A stretch of DNA of 64,000 bases from Bacillus sp. FJAT-29814 (GCF_001510715.1 NZ_LMTJ01000004.1:124001-188000), one strand, 5' to 3'; counted from the stretch's first letter, positions 1-7,962 are shown. Made by a program: numbers and translations. Notes: generated from the sequence alone by a model not told the origin.

Positions 1-179
1 CAAAAATACCCGTTTAGGTAGAATCCAGGGTAATCAGCAACCCCAAATGCCTTTTTCCGTGGTTCTTTAGATAAAATATTTTTCGATTTACTATAAACCA
101 TTTTATGATTAATATTAAATAACCTTGCTAACGCTTGGACGGCTGCTCTACTCCAACTAACTCTAAATTTCACTTCCAT
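1..179 (-). CDS. Partial gene, possible RelE/ParE-like toxin
   Basis: Open reading frame running off the left edge; 59 codons are visible, starting ATG at 179. The start lies inside the 3' end of the upstream gene (17-bp overlap), a tight coupling typical of toxin-antitoxin pairs. The visible protein begins MEVKFRVSWSRAAVQALARL, then has a helix-like stretch, then LSKEPRKKAFG. This follows the pattern of RelE/ParE mRNA-interferase-like folds (beta strand with S-x-x-A, helical hairpin, loop with 'xxP'). The catalytic C-terminal strands are outside the window, so function is an inference. It could equally be an unrelated small protein. Confidence 0.4.
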   Translation of the reverse strand, partial: MEVKFRVSWSRAAVQALARLFNINHKMVYSKSKNILSKEPRKKAFGVADYPGFYLNGYF

Positions 180-465
180 TACCAGCAGCCTCTTTTATTA
201 ATCTCATAAATTCTTCCTCATCATCTATATAATCATCATCAGATTCTTTAGATGATTCACTAAGCTGTTTTAAAACACCCTCGTTACTAAAGATTAAATC
301 GGTCATTTTTCTTTTTTGTATTTCTGAAAAATCACCTCCATTCTTTTCTTCTAATTTCACCGAATAACCAAATTCATTTTCTATAACCATTACAAGCTCT
401 TCAAGGTCGATTTTGTCCTTGCCCTTGACTATTTTTTCAAAACGTTCCCTGGTTATATATTGCAT
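163..465 (-). CDS. Small acidic protein, possible antitoxin of the overlapping downstream gene
   Basis: 100 residues, with a good ribosome site (GGAGGGATG) upstream of the ATG. The N-terminal half is mixed helix/strand (ERFEKIVKGKDKIDLEELV). Residues about 65-90 are a strongly acidic linker with runs of D and E. No family is recognised. Overlap with the possible RelE-like gene, small size and acidic C-terminus make an antitoxin role plausible, the antitoxin-first order being the usual one. No DNA-binding motif is obvious, so this rests mainly on context. Confidence 0.5.
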   Translation of the reverse strand: MQYITRERFEKIVKGKDKIDLEELVMVIENEFGYSVKLEEKNGGDFSEIQKRKMTDLIFSNEGVLKQLSESSKESDDDYIDDEEEFMRLIKEAAGNGSEI

Positions 466-489
466 ATGAACATCCCTCCAATTTCCAAT

Positions 490-498
490 ATTATACCA
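490..498 (-). promoter_or_regulatory. Extended -10 promoter for the putative toxin-antitoxin pair
   Basis: On the minus strand the sequence reads TGGTATAAT, a perfect sigma-A -10 hexamer with the TGn extension, about 25 bases before the start at 465. No good -35 hexamer is seen at the usual distance, as is common for extended -10 promoters. Confidence 0.45.
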
Positions 499-595
499 CG
501 AAATATTGTGATAGACACTTCACATGAAAGTTTGTCTATATAGGGAGGCTAATTCTCCGAAAAACGCTTCCTTTCTTTCAATCAGAGAATTTTTA

Positions 596-627
596 ATATA
601 AAAGGACCCAGCCTGAACCGGGTCCTT
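596..627 (-). terminator. Rho-independent terminator after the 3D-domain gene
   Basis: Arms AAGGACCC (602-609) and GGGTCCTT (620-627) pair perfectly. On the minus strand the hairpin is followed by TTTTATATT. It lies 20 bases after the stop of the gene at 647. Confidence 0.85.
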
Positions 628-646
628 CAAATTATTTCTATCGATA

Positions 647-1741
647 TTAGTCTAAGATTACAATTTTAACCGTTTTTCTTCCCCACTGAATGGCTTGGGC
701 ATAGGTTGGCATGAGTACGTCGATTTTGTGGCCTTTGATGGCGCCGCCTGTGTCGCCGGCGATGGCCACTCCGTAGCCTTCCACCCAGACTTTTTTACCG
801 AGCGGGATGACTCTTGGGTCGACTGCGATTAGCTTCATGTTCGGATTGGCCGCGATATTATAGCCCAACTTTGTGATGGACCCGGACTCTTCCGGACTGT
901 AAGCGGTTGCGGAAACGTATAGTTCTTGTCCCGAAATGGCCGCTCCACCCCCATCATTTGTTGCTGATGCAACCTGTGGCCTAGGCTGTGGCGCCATGGC
1001 TGCCTGGATATTGGCAATTTGGGATGCGACTGCCGCCTTTTCCTTTTCGGCTAGTGCAACCTGCTGTGAAATCTGATCATATTTTTCCTGCGCTACAGCT
1101 AGTGTCTGCTGCTGTTGCTGCATGTTGTTGTCAAGCTCGGCCTGCTGGCTGGCTAAGGTTTGTTGATGTTCTTCTAATACCTGCTCCTGCCGATCAATCA
1201 CTTGCTTGTCCTTTTCAATCTGCTGCAGGTCTGTCTTTTGTGCTGTTAAAATATCTTTATCCGCATCCATCAGTGCTGATGCCGCACTGGCACGCTTCAG
1301 GAATTCGGCAATGCTATCGGATTCAAAGAAAATGCTGATCATTAAGTTGACATTGTCATTTTGCTGGAGCGCCACGGCCCGCTTTTTCATGATGTCATTA
1401 CGGCCAAGGATTTTATCCTCCAGGACGACAATTTCTTCTCTTTTTTGTTGGATGAGCCTGTTAACCTCATCAATTTCTGCTTGCGTTTTGGCCATTTCTT
1501 CTTTGTTTTTTGAAATGGAATTATATAATGAATCGAGTTCTGCCTGGATTTTCTTTATTTCTTGATTGACAGCTTGCTGTTGGTCCCTTTGTTCTTCTAG
1601 CAATCTTTGTTTCTCTTGAAGCTGCCTATTTGCATTATGTAGGGCTTCATTATTGGTTTGTGCATATGTAACGGCTGTGCCGGTTCCACATAACACGAAT
1701 GTAAGTACCACGAGAACTATGCGCTTAAACGTATGCTGCAT
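647..1741 (-). CDS. Secreted coiled-coil protein with C-terminal 3D domain (cell-wall-associated)
   Basis: 364 residues. A signal peptide (about 1-27, ending TYA-Q) is followed by a long Gln/Glu-rich coiled coil (about 30-250) of the PcsB/CwlO N-terminal type. A short linker leads to a 3D domain (about 270-364) with the family motif DTGGAIKGHKIDV near the C-terminus, named for its three conserved aspartates. 3D domains occur in Bacillus wall proteins such as YocH and resemble lytic transglycosylase folds. The likely role is peptidoglycan turnover outside the cell, with the coiled coil as localisation or regulatory module. Strong ribosome site (AAGGAGGGAG) before the ATG; monocistronic with its own terminator. 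Confidence 0.85.
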   Translation of the reverse strand: MQHTFKRIVLVVLTFVLCGTGTAVTYAQTNNEALHNANRQLQEKQRLLEEQRDQQQAVNQEIKKIQAELDSLYNSISKNKEEMAKTQAEIDEVNRLIQQKREEIVVLEDKILGRNDIMKKRAVALQQNDNVNLMISIFFESDSIAEFLKRASAASALMDADKDILTAQKTDLQQIEKDKQVIDRQEQVLEEHQQTLASQQAELDNNMQQQQQTLAVAQEKYDQISQQVALAEKEKAAVASQIANIQAAMAPQPRPQVASATNDGGGAAISGQELYVSATAYSPEESGSITKLGYNIAANPNMKLIAVDPRVIPLGKKVWVEGYGVAIAGDTGGAIKGHKIDVLMPTYAQAIQWGRKTVKIVILD

Positions 1742-1945
1742 ACACTTCTCCCTCCTTATATGTCAGTTATAACAGAAAAACGTGCCTGTTATGTTACAAA
1801 AACATTAAAATAACATCACAAATAGACCTAAAACTGCAAAAAACAACCAAAAAATGGATAAAATGTGGCGTTTTGGGAAGTAATTTGGTAATAAATAGGG
1901 GGTTAGTGGGGATAGTCGCATTGGTACAGTGTAAATGTCGCTATT

Positions 1946-1995
1946 GGTGTCAGGCACCACTCGTGGACATTTGTCCGTGTGGGGTGGACAAATCC
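1946..1995 (+). repeat. Dispersed GGTGTCAGGCACC / GTGGACA element, copy 1
   Basis: Core palindrome GGTGTCAGGCACC at 1946-1958 followed by CGTGGACA and, after a spacer, GGGGTGGACA. Further full copies of the same arrangement lie at 21340, 26009, 47178-47231 and 53551-53593, and a core-only copy at 11254. Confidence 0.75.
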
Positions 1996-2026
1996 TTTTG
2001 CAGTTATATAACAAGATGGTAATAAA

Positions 2027-2075
2027 CAACAAGCCGAAAGGTTCCGGCTGAAAACCGGAACCTTTCGGCTTGTTG
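2027..2075. terminator. Long perfect hairpin, probable terminator of the Rpn remnant
   Basis: A 21-base arm (2027-2047, starting CAACAAGCCGAAAGG) is exactly repeated in inverted form at 2055-2075 around a 7-base loop. It lies about 50 bases downstream of the minus-strand frame ending at 2124. There is no long T tract, so it could also be a structured mobile remnant. Confidence 0.6.
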
Positions 2076-2123
2076 CAGGGTAATTCTAGGAGGGAATCTT
2101 GCGCAAATTAATAGGAGTTAGGG

Positions 2124-2393
2124 TTAGCTCTCCTCTGATAGTTTTCTTAGTTCTTCGACTGAATAAGGTGTATGTTTGGCAACCTCTGATAACGGCAACC
2201 CGCTAGCCAACAGGCTCCTTACAACTGATAAAACTCCCTTCTCCCTAGCATCTTCCAACCTGCTTCGCTCGTCTGATAGGGCCTTTTCCCTTAGTTCATA
2301 TTCCCGTCTTGTTTCTGGGGAGGCGCTCAGCCGGTTCAGTTTTTCTTCCGCCTGATTCAGAATTCCGTCCATGCATATAACCTCCTTCAACAA
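2124..2393 (-). pseudogene. C-terminal remnant of an Rpn/PD-(D/E)XK family protein
   Basis: 89 codons. The C-terminal half (AREKGVLSVVRSLLASGLPL, then SEVAKHTPYSVEELRKL) is the typical tail of Rpn-family recombination-promoting nucleases and related transposase-like proteins: a charged coil followed by a small helix-turn-helix-like 'GLSxxxIAxxTGLSxEEIxxL' segment. The N-terminal nuclease core with its PD-(D/E)XK residues, normally about 200 residues, is missing. It is therefore probably a truncated copy, although it retains a ribosome site (AGGAGGTTAT) and an ATG and may still be expressed. Confidence 0.6.
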
Positions 2394-2502
2394 TTTTCCG
2401 AAATATCCTCTTTTAAGAATAATAGCCAGCGATGCAGTGGATTATTCAGGTCGTGTACTATTTACTATAATGTCGGAGTTTCTATTTTGATTCTAAACCA
2501 CT

Positions 2503-2940
2503 TCAAATCTTAACCCTTATTTTACCATAAACCTTCCGTTCATCGCTTTCCCTAAGTTGTTTTGCCGCTGACAGGTTGCGTACCTTGATTCTTTTTGGAA
2601 AGCAGGTTTGGTGCACGGGATATCTCAACAGGAATGAAACCCATGGTCCCTCCTGTACAACAAAGTGGCCCAGTGCTTCAAAAATTTCCGCTTCAGGTAC
2701 TTCACATTCGGATTCAACTTTTAATGAATACTGGTTAAAGGTAATGTGGAAATTCATATTACAAAAATAAATCGGCTCTTTTTCAATGTCCCTAAGGGGG
2801 ATATATTGATAAGAAGAATTTGTTAACGAGGCTGACTGATGTGATAGTTTGATAGCATCTGAAAAATTAGGTTTCCTACTAACCGTCCATTCTTTGCTGC
2901 TGGTTACGTCTCCGATAAACACCAGGAATACATCATCCAT
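2503..2940 (-). CDS. Hypothetical protein
   Basis: 145 residues, with a GGAGGTG-type ribosome site before the ATG. The sequence is mixed alpha/beta (VFLVFIGDVTSS at the N-terminus; aromatic-rich middle YIPLRDIEKEPIYFCNMNFHI). No signal peptide, membrane segment or recognised motif. No family assigned. It is oriented divergently from the amino-acid transporter operon on the other side of the 250-base gap. Confidence 0.55.
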   Translation of the reverse strand: MDDVFLVFIGDVTSSKEWTVSRKPNFSDAIKLSHQSASLTNSSYQYIPLRDIEKEPIYFCNMNFHITFNQYSLKVESECEVPEAEIFEALGHFVVQEGPWVSFLLRYPVHQTCFPKRIKVRNLSAAKQLRESDERKVYGKIRVKI

Positions 2941-3018
2941 TCAACACCTCCAAATTATGACATAAACATACATTTCTCCTAATTATTCGACCAAATTCTC
3001 CAATCTCCTTTCCTGTAA

Positions 3019-3123
3019 AAATGACGTTTTCGTGTCATTTCAATCGTACAGTGCGCAACTTGATGAGGGTGTGAATGTTGCGCCCATGTAATCCCCCGGC
3101 AATCGTAACCGGGGAGTTTTTTT
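3019..3123 (+). promoter_or_regulatory. Structured leader with intrinsic terminator upstream of the amino-acid ABC operon
   Basis: Three consecutive stems precede the operon. AAATGAC/GTCATTT at 3019-3040, GCGCAAC/GTTGCGC at 3053-3083, then CCCCGG/CCGGGG at 3094-3114 followed by a seven-base T run to 3123. No plus-strand gene exists upstream that would need a terminator, so this looks like a 5' attenuator about 70 bases before the ribosome site of the gene at 3196. It does not match the T-box, lysine, glycine, SAM or glutamine riboswitch cores I can recall. Ligand unknown. Confidence 0.5.
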
Positions 3124-3195
3124 GGCATTTTTCAAAACTGGCTTACATAGGAATACAAAGAGGGATGTCCAAATTTTAAAGGGGGAATTTTTCAA

Positions 3196-3981
3196 ATGAA
3201 GCATGTTGGAAAAGGATTGCTCATTGTTGTGTTGATGTTTGTGCTCGCAGCCTGCGGGGGCGGCGGCAGTTCGTCCAGCGGAATGAAGCTGGTGGAGGAC
3301 GGCAAGTTCACGTTTGCGGCTTCCGGTGAGTTCAAGCCATTCAGCTATGTGGCGAACGACGGCACGATGTCCGGATTTGACATCGATGTCGCCGAGGCAG
3401 TTGCAAAGGAGCTAGGCCTTGAACCGGTTCAGAAGAAATTTAAGTTTGGCGGAATTGTCGAAGGCGTCAAGTCTGGCCGCTTTGATGCCGCTGTCGCCAG
3501 CCATACCATTACGGAGGAACGCTTAAAAGCGGTAAATTTCTCTATCCCCTACTACTACTCAGGCCCGCAAATCTTCGTACGCCCGGACAGCACCGTTCAA
3601 ACCCTCGATGACCTAAAGGGCAAGGAAATTGCCGTTTCAAAAGGATCCACCTATGCGGAAATGGCCGCGAAAGTCACGGATAACATCATTCTCCTCGACA
3701 GCGACGTCGTGGCGCTTGAGGCCCTGAGCAAAGGCAAGCACGACGCGGTCATCACCGATTTCGTCACCGGGAAGGAAGCGATCGGCGCCGGAATGAAGAT
3801 TGTCGGCAAGGATATGCTGGGCCGAAGCGAGCAGGCAATCGCGGTCGCTAAGGGCAACGACAAGCTGCTTGAGGAAATCAACAAAGCCCTCGAAAAGCTT
3901 CGCAGCAACGGCACCCTGACAGTCATCAGCAAGCGCCACCTCGGCGAGGACATCACACTGGATCCAGAGAAGCAGGAGTAA
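3196..3981 (+). CDS. Polar amino-acid ABC transporter, substrate-binding lipoprotein
   Basis: 261 residues. A lipoprotein signal peptide (about 1-20) with lipobox LAAC is followed by a Gly/Ser linker and a family 3 periplasmic-type binding fold (about 35-255). Visible family features are the FKPFSY and SGFDIDVAEAVAKELGL segments near the N-terminus and the terminal KLRSNGTLTVISKRHLG. It would capture a polar amino acid outside the membrane and deliver it to the permease encoded next. Substrate (arginine, glutamine, cystine and so on) cannot be read from sequence. First gene of a three-gene operon; ribosome site AAAGGGGG. Confidence 0.88.
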   Translation: MKHVGKGLLIVVLMFVLAACGGGGSSSSGMKLVEDGKFTFAASGEFKPFSYVANDGTMSGFDIDVAEAVAKELGLEPVQKKFKFGGIVEGVKSGRFDAAVASHTITEERLKAVNFSIPYYYSGPQIFVRPDSTVQTLDDLKGKEIAVSKGSTYAEMAAKVTDNIILLDSDVVALEALSKGKHDAVITDFVTGKEAIGAGMKIVGKDMLGRSEQAIAVAKGNDKLLEEINKALEKLRSNGTLTVISKRHLGEDITLDPEKQE

Positions 3982-4044
3982 TTGGAAATGACCCGAGTTG
4001 GCGTGAAAAATGGCGAACCGGAACCAAGAGTAATTTTCACCCCA

Positions 4045-4072
4045 GGGCGAATCGGCGTATTTGCCCTTTTTT
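4045..4072 (+). terminator. Intercistronic hairpin between binding protein and permease
   Basis: GGGCGAAT (4045-4052) pairs with ATTTGCCC (one G-U) around a six-base loop and is followed by six T. A partial terminator here would give more binding protein than permease, a usual arrangement in binding-protein operons. Confidence 0.65.
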
Positions 4073-4090
4073 CAAAGAAAGGAGTGTGTC

Positions 4091-4738
4091 ATGAACTGGC
4101 TGCAAAAGTTTATTGATTCCTATCCCGTGTTTTTGAAGGGCATGCTGCTGACGTTCGAGCTGACCGTTGTGGCCATTTTCTTCGGCATTTTTGTCGGGCT
4201 GTTCTTTGCTTTTTTAAAAATTTCCAAAATCAAACCGCTCGAGTGGATTGCCGACACCTACATCTTTCTCGTCCGTGGCACGCCGCTCATTGTCCAGATT
4301 TTCGTATTCTACTATGGTTTGACATCGCTGAATATGTCGCAGTTTCTCGCTGTCGTGCTCGGCCTCGCCTTCCACAACGGTGCCTACATCGCCGAGATTT
4401 TCCGCGGGGCAATTCAGTCAATCGACCCCGGGCAGATGGAGGCAGGCCGCTCGCTCGGGATGAGCGTCAAGCTCACGTACCGGCGCATCATCATGCCCCA
4501 AGCGTTTCGGCGCGCGATGCCGCCGCTCGGCAACCAATTTATCATCGCCCTGAAGGATTCGTCGCTCGCCGCGTTCATCGGAATGTACGAGCTGTTTAAC
4601 GTCGCGACCACCTTCGGCTCCAACACTTTCGACTACATGACCTACCTACTGGTCGTCGCGGTTTACTATCTCATCCTGGTGTTTATTTTCTCAGTATTGT
4701 CAAACCGGGTGGAGAAGCGACTCGCTGTCAGCGATTGA
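4091..4738 (+). CDS. Polar amino-acid ABC transporter, permease
   Basis: 215 residues from the ATG at 4091, chosen because AAAGGAGTG lies just upstream; an earlier in-frame ATG at 4061 falls inside the terminator hairpin. It has five or six membrane segments (about 15-45, 55-80, 85-105, 155-180, 185-210). The His/Glu/Gln/Arg-transporter permease signature and the EAA loop ([28 protein letters not shown], about 115-145) contact the ATPase. It forms the membrane channel of the importer as a homodimer, and is followed by the ATPase gene 50 bases on. Confidence 0.9.
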   Translation: MNWLQKFIDSYPVFLKGMLLTFELTVVAIFFGIFVGLFFAFLKISKIKPLEWIADTYIFLVRGTPLIVQIFVFYYGLTSLNMSQFLAVVLGLAFHNGAYIAEIFRGAIQSIDPGQMEAGRSLGMSVKLTYRRIIMPQAFRRAMPPLGNQFIIALKDSSLAAFIGMYELFNVATTFGSNTFDYMTYLLVVAVYYLILVFIFSVLSNRVEKRLAVSD

Positions 4739-4788
4739 GAGCGGTGGCCGAATCTAGAGATGAGCGTTTACGAAAGGAGGTTTGCACA

Positions 4789-5511
4789 ATGATAAAGGTA
4801 GAAAAATTGAATAAATCATTCGGCGATTTGCATGTGCTGCACGACGTCGATTTGACTGTGAACGAACGCGAAGTGGTGTGCCTGATTGGTGCCAGCGGGT
4901 CTGGAAAAAGCACACTGCTCCGCTGCCTCAATTTTCTTGAGGTCAAGGATAGCGGCACCGTCACCATTGCCGGCGAGGTAATTGAGCCCGATACCCATAA
5001 CCTCGATCAGGTCCGCTCCCGGGTCGGGATGGTGTTCCAGCACTTTCACCTGTTCCCGCATATGACTGTGATTGAAAATATTATCGAAGCGCCCATTCAT
5101 GTGAAAAAAATCCCTCGTGATCAGGCTTTGCGTGAGGCAAAGGAGCTGCTTGCGAAGGTGGGCTTGAGCGACAAGGAAAATGTCTACCCCGGCAAGCTGT
5201 CTGGCGGACAAAAGCAGCGGGTCGCCATCGCCAGGGCACTCGCGATGAAGCCCGAAGTAATGCTGTTTGACGAACCAACATCCGCCCTCGATCCCGAGCT
5301 CGTCGGCGAGGTCCTGGCCACAATGAAAAAACTGGCCTTGGAGGGCATGACAATGGTCGTGGTCACTCATGAAATGGGCTTCGCCCGCGAAGTCGCAGAC
5401 TCGGTCATCTACATGCACGATGGCCGCATCGTCGAGGTTGGCCCTCCGGAAAAATTGTTCGGCAACCCTTCCGAGCGGCGAACAAAGGAGTTTTTAGATT
5501 CGATCCTGTAG
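4789..5511 (+). CDS. Polar amino-acid ABC transporter, ATP-binding protein
   Basis: 240 residues from the ATG at 4789, which has a perfect AAAGGAGG eight bases upstream; an in-frame ATG at 4735 has none. Walker [10 protein letters not shown] (about 34-42), Q-loop VFQHFHLF, signature LSGGQKQR, Walker [14 protein letters not shown] and H-loop VVTHEMGFA are all intact. It belongs to the GlnQ/ArtP/TcyC group that energises polar amino-acid uptake, and is the last gene of the operon before the repeat array and terminator. Confidence 0.92.
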   Translation: MIKVEKLNKSFGDLHVLHDVDLTVNEREVVCLIGASGSGKSTLLRCLNFLEVKDSGTVTIAGEVIEPDTHNLDQVRSRVGMVFQHFHLFPHMTVIENIIEAPIHVKKIPRDQALREAKELLAKVGLSDKENVYPGKLSGGQKQRVAIARALAMKPEVMLFDEPTSALDPELVGEVLATMKKLALEGMTMVVVTHEMGFAREVADSVIYMHDGRIVEVGPPEKLFGNPSERRTKEFLDSIL

Positions 5512-5538
5512 GCTTCTAACTAGTGAGAAAAGACGATT

Positions 5539-5653
5539 GACCAATAAAAGTTGAAAACTGACCAATATATCAGGTAAAGAGACCAATAAACTTCGCAAAT
5601 TGACCAATAAAAGTATAAATCCGACCAATAAACCCGCAAAACTAGCCAATAAA
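5539..5653 (+). repeat. 21-bp tandem array, motif GACCAATAAA
   Basis: GACCAAT (or close variants) starts at 5539, 5560, 5581, 5602, 5623 and 5644, an exact 21-base spacing. The 11 bases between motifs are A/T-rich and diverged. It sits between the operon stop and its terminator, so it would be in the 3' untranslated RNA. The same motif in inverted orientation forms the array at 58610. Confidence 0.85.
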
Positions 5654-5712
5654 GTAAATATACGGAATACTTTGATCGGCGATCCGTAACTTTTTCAAAG
5701 AAAACATGACCT

Positions 5713-5738
5713 AGCCAGGCATCCGCCTGGCTTTTTTG
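5713..5738 (+). terminator. Terminator of the amino-acid ABC operon
   Basis: AGCCAGGC (5713-5720) and GCCTGGCT (5725-5732) pair around ATCC and are followed by six T. Confidence 0.9.
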
Positions 5739-5817
5739 CTATAAACCTAAGGCCAATCCTCCCATCTTCACAGACTGTGCTGTATTATAATGGTAAGAGA
5801 AAGGCGGGAGAAGAAAG

Positions 5818-6501
5818 ATGAAAATTTTGCTTGTAGAAGATGATAAAACGATTGCCTCCGGGCTTGAATATTCGCTACAGCAGGACCAGTTTTCCCCGAT
5901 TGTTTGCCATACGGCAGCCTCTGCGAAACAAGTCATCGCCGAACAATTGCCCAACATCGCATTATGCTTGTTTGATTTGGCCCTGCCGGACGGAAGCGGC
6001 TATGAATTATGCAAACTGGTGAAGCAGCGGAGCGATGTGCCAGTGATTTTTTTAACAGCAGTCGATGACGAGGTCAATGTGGTCATGGGACTTGATATGG
6101 GGGCAGATGATTATATTACCAAGCCATTTCGGATTCGCGAGCTCATCTCAAGGATCAAAACGGTGCTGCGCCGCTACCAAAAGCAGCCGCCGGCCAAGAC
6201 CATCATCGATATCCAGAACGTCCAAATCAATACGCTTGAGGGAAAGGTGTATAAAAATGAGGAAGAGGTCCTGCTGACCGCGCTGGAATACCGGCTCTTC
6301 CTCATTTTTGCCACTCATCTTGGACAAGTTCTCACCCGAAGTCAATTGCTTGAGCGAATTTGGGACGTGGCCGGCGACTTCGTCAACGATAATACCTTGA
6401 CGGTTTACATAAAACGACTGCGCGAAAAATTGGAGGACCAACCGGGGCAGCCGCAAATCATCAAAACCGTGCGCGGGTTGGGCTATAAGGTCGGTGATTA
6501 G
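5818..6501 (+). CDS. OmpR-family response regulator
   Basis: 227 residues. N-terminal receiver (about 1-115) with acidic pocket VEDD, phospho-acceptor Asp in CLFDLALPDGSG (about residue 53) and the conserved Lys in TKPFR. C-terminal winged-helix DNA-binding domain (about 130-225) with the wing segment TVYIKRLREKL..VRGLGYKV. Ribosome site GGCGGGAG. It overlaps the start region of the kinase gene. The downstream ABC transporter and the repeated GTCATTTTA sites before it suggest that pair is its target, as in Bce/Vex-type antibiotic-response modules. Confidence 0.9.
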   Translation: MKILLVEDDKTIASGLEYSLQQDQFSPIVCHTAASAKQVIAEQLPNIALCLFDLALPDGSGYELCKLVKQRSDVPVIFLTAVDDEVNVVMGLDMGADDYITKPFRIRELISRIKTVLRRYQKQPPAKTIIDIQNVQINTLEGKVYKNEEEVLLTALEYRLFLIFATHLGQVLTRSQLLERIWDVAGDFVNDNTLTVYIKRLREKLEDQPGQPQIIKTVRGLGYKVGD

Positions 6502-6502
6502 C

Positions 6503-7504
6503 ATGCTCCGTCATCGTGAAATCCGGCTTCTCTTATTGGCGCTCGGCCTCATCACCTTCGTTGGCATCCTGGCAGCGGCGTTTTTTTCACCGGCCGTCAT
6601 GCTGCTCGTAGCCATCATCTGTATGTTATTCATTGGCTGCATCTTGCTGTTCACGGGCTGGCGCTATCGCGAACTGGCCAAGCTGTCACAATATCTGCAA
6701 CGCATCAGCGGCGGCGACTATAAACTGGATGTACGTGATAACCGGGAAGGCGAGCTCAGTATTTTAAAAAATAATATTTATAAGGTGACAACGCGATTAT
6801 CGGAGCAGGGGTCCCTTTTACAAGAAGACAAAATCCAACTGACCAATGCCATTTCCGACATCTCGCATCAGCTGAAGACGCCGCTGACCTCGATGATGAT
6901 GATGGCCGATTTATTGGAGGATGACGGGCTCCCGGCCGCAAAACGAGCGGAGTTTACCCACAATATCCAGGTTCAGCTCGAACGGATGGAATGGCTTGTA
7001 TCTTCGTTATTAAAACTGTCCAAAATCGACGCCGGAACAATCCAGTTCAAGCGGGACAGGCTCTCTGTTAAGGCGCTGATCGAAAAAGCGCTCGAGCCCG
7101 TGCTCATCCCGATGGATATTAAAGAGCAAACCGTTTCCCTGACCGGCGATGACACCGTCACTTTTACGGGCGACTTGAATTGGACTGCCGAGGCGATCAT
7201 TAATATTTTAAAAAATTGCGTCGAGCACACCCCTGCTGGCGGTTCGCTAACGATTTCCTTCGCCGAAAACGCCCTGTTCACGGAAATCACCATCGCAGAT
7301 AACGGGAAAGGCATCGCCAAAGAAGATCTGCCCCATCTGTTTAAACGTTTTTACAAGGGGAAGTCGGCCAGCGAGGAAAGCGTTGGCATCGGCCTCGCCA
7401 TGGCCCACCGCATCATCGCCAGCCAAAACGGCACAATTGAGGTGAAAAGTACGCCGGGAGCCGGAACGCAATTTTTGATCAAGTTTTATAAACAGGTAAT
7501 CTAG
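6503..7504 (+). CDS. Sensor histidine kinase with minimal extracellular domain
   Basis: 333 residues from the ATG at 6503; a GTG at 6494 overlapping the regulator stop is an alternative. Two membrane helices (about 10-28 and 33-52) are joined by almost no external loop, as in kinases that sense through a partner transporter. A HAMP-like linker leads to HisKA (phospho-His in DISHQLKTPLTS, about 120) and HATPase_c (N-box ILKNCVEHT, G1 DNGKGI, G2 GIGLAMA). Partner of the regulator upstream. Its architecture resembles VncS/VanS-like kinases; the signal, perhaps a cell-wall antibiotic or peptide, is inferred from context. Confidence 0.88.
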   Translation: MLRHREIRLLLLALGLITFVGILAAAFFSPAVMLLVAIICMLFIGCILLFTGWRYRELAKLSQYLQRISGGDYKLDVRDNREGELSILKNNIYKVTTRLSEQGSLLQEDKIQLTNAISDISHQLKTPLTSMMMMADLLEDDGLPAAKRAEFTHNIQVQLERMEWLVSSLLKLSKIDAGTIQFKRDRLSVKALIEKALEPVLIPMDIKEQTVSLTGDDTVTFTGDLNWTAEAIINILKNCVEHTPAGGSLTISFAENALFTEITIADNGKGIAKEDLPHLFKRFYKGKSASEESVGIGLAMAHRIIASQNGTIEVKSTPGAGTQFLIKFYKQVI

Positions 7505-7549
7505 TGTTTCTGAACGTACAACCGGGGCTACTCGTGGATAAACCAGGTT

Positions 7550-7850
7550 TAGCGGCGCTTTCGACCGGTTTACCGGCACTTTTACCCGGTTTACCGGCGC
7601 TTTTTACCCGGTTACCGGCGTTTTTTACCCGGTTACCGGCGCTCTACCTGATTTGCCGCGCTTTCACTCGGTTTACCGGCGCTTTCGACCAGTTTACCGG
7701 CACTTTCATCCGGTTTATCGGCGCTTTTACCCGGTTACCGGCGCTTTTACCCGGTTACCGGCGCTCTACCTGATTTATCGCGCTTTCACTCGGGTTACCG
7801 GCGCTTTCACCCGGTTTATCGGCGCTTTTACCCTGTTTATCGGCACCCCC
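7550..7850 (+). repeat. 20-21-bp tandem array, motif TTTACCGGCGCTTT
   Basis: The ACCGGC core or a one-base variant begins at 7572, 7593, 7614, 7635, 7655, 7675, 7696, 7717, 7737, 7757, 7777, 7797, 7818 and 7839: fourteen steps of 20 or 21 bases. It separates the kinase gene from the transporter promoter. Two short plus-strand frames through it (7504-7773 and 7653-7877) are only the array read as codons. The same motif forms the array at 24515. Confidence 0.88.
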
Positions 7851-7883
7851 ATCGGTGACGCGGTCCATGTTAAGTGACTAAAT

Positions 7884-7933
7884 TGTCATTTTACAGTCAC
7901 TGGAAAGTCATTTTAGTCGGATAGACTTAGAAT
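7884..7933 (+). promoter_or_regulatory. Promoter and likely response-regulator operator of the ABC transporter genes
   Basis: GTCATTTTA occurs at 7885-7893 (followed by CAGTCAC) and again at 7907-7915 (followed by GTCGG), 22 bases or two helical turns apart. TAGAAT at 7928-7933 is a fair -10, while the -35 position holds only AAGTCA, as expected for an activator-dependent promoter. The start codon is 30 bases downstream. Confidence 0.55.
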
Positions 7934-7962
7934 CATCAAGGAACGATGGAGGTTATACCACA

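Larger units (their letters stand above)
1742..2123. other. Intergenic region with dispersed palindromic element and long hairpin
   Basis: No convincing gene. It holds one copy of the GGTGTCAGGCACC element (1946-2000) and the hairpin at 2027-2075. A 75-codon minus-strand frame at 1805-2032 consists largely of these repeats and lacks a ribosome site. Confidence 0.6.

Noticed and set aside
1805-2032. 75-codon minus-strand frame
   Set aside because: Consists of the dispersed palindromic element and hairpin sequence; no ribosome site.
7504-7877. Two plus-strand frames (89 and 74 codons) with repeated FTRLPAL/FTRFIGA-like peptides
   Set aside because: They are the 20-21-bp array read as codons: the period is not a multiple of three throughout, no ribosome site exists, and the peptides are unlike any protein.
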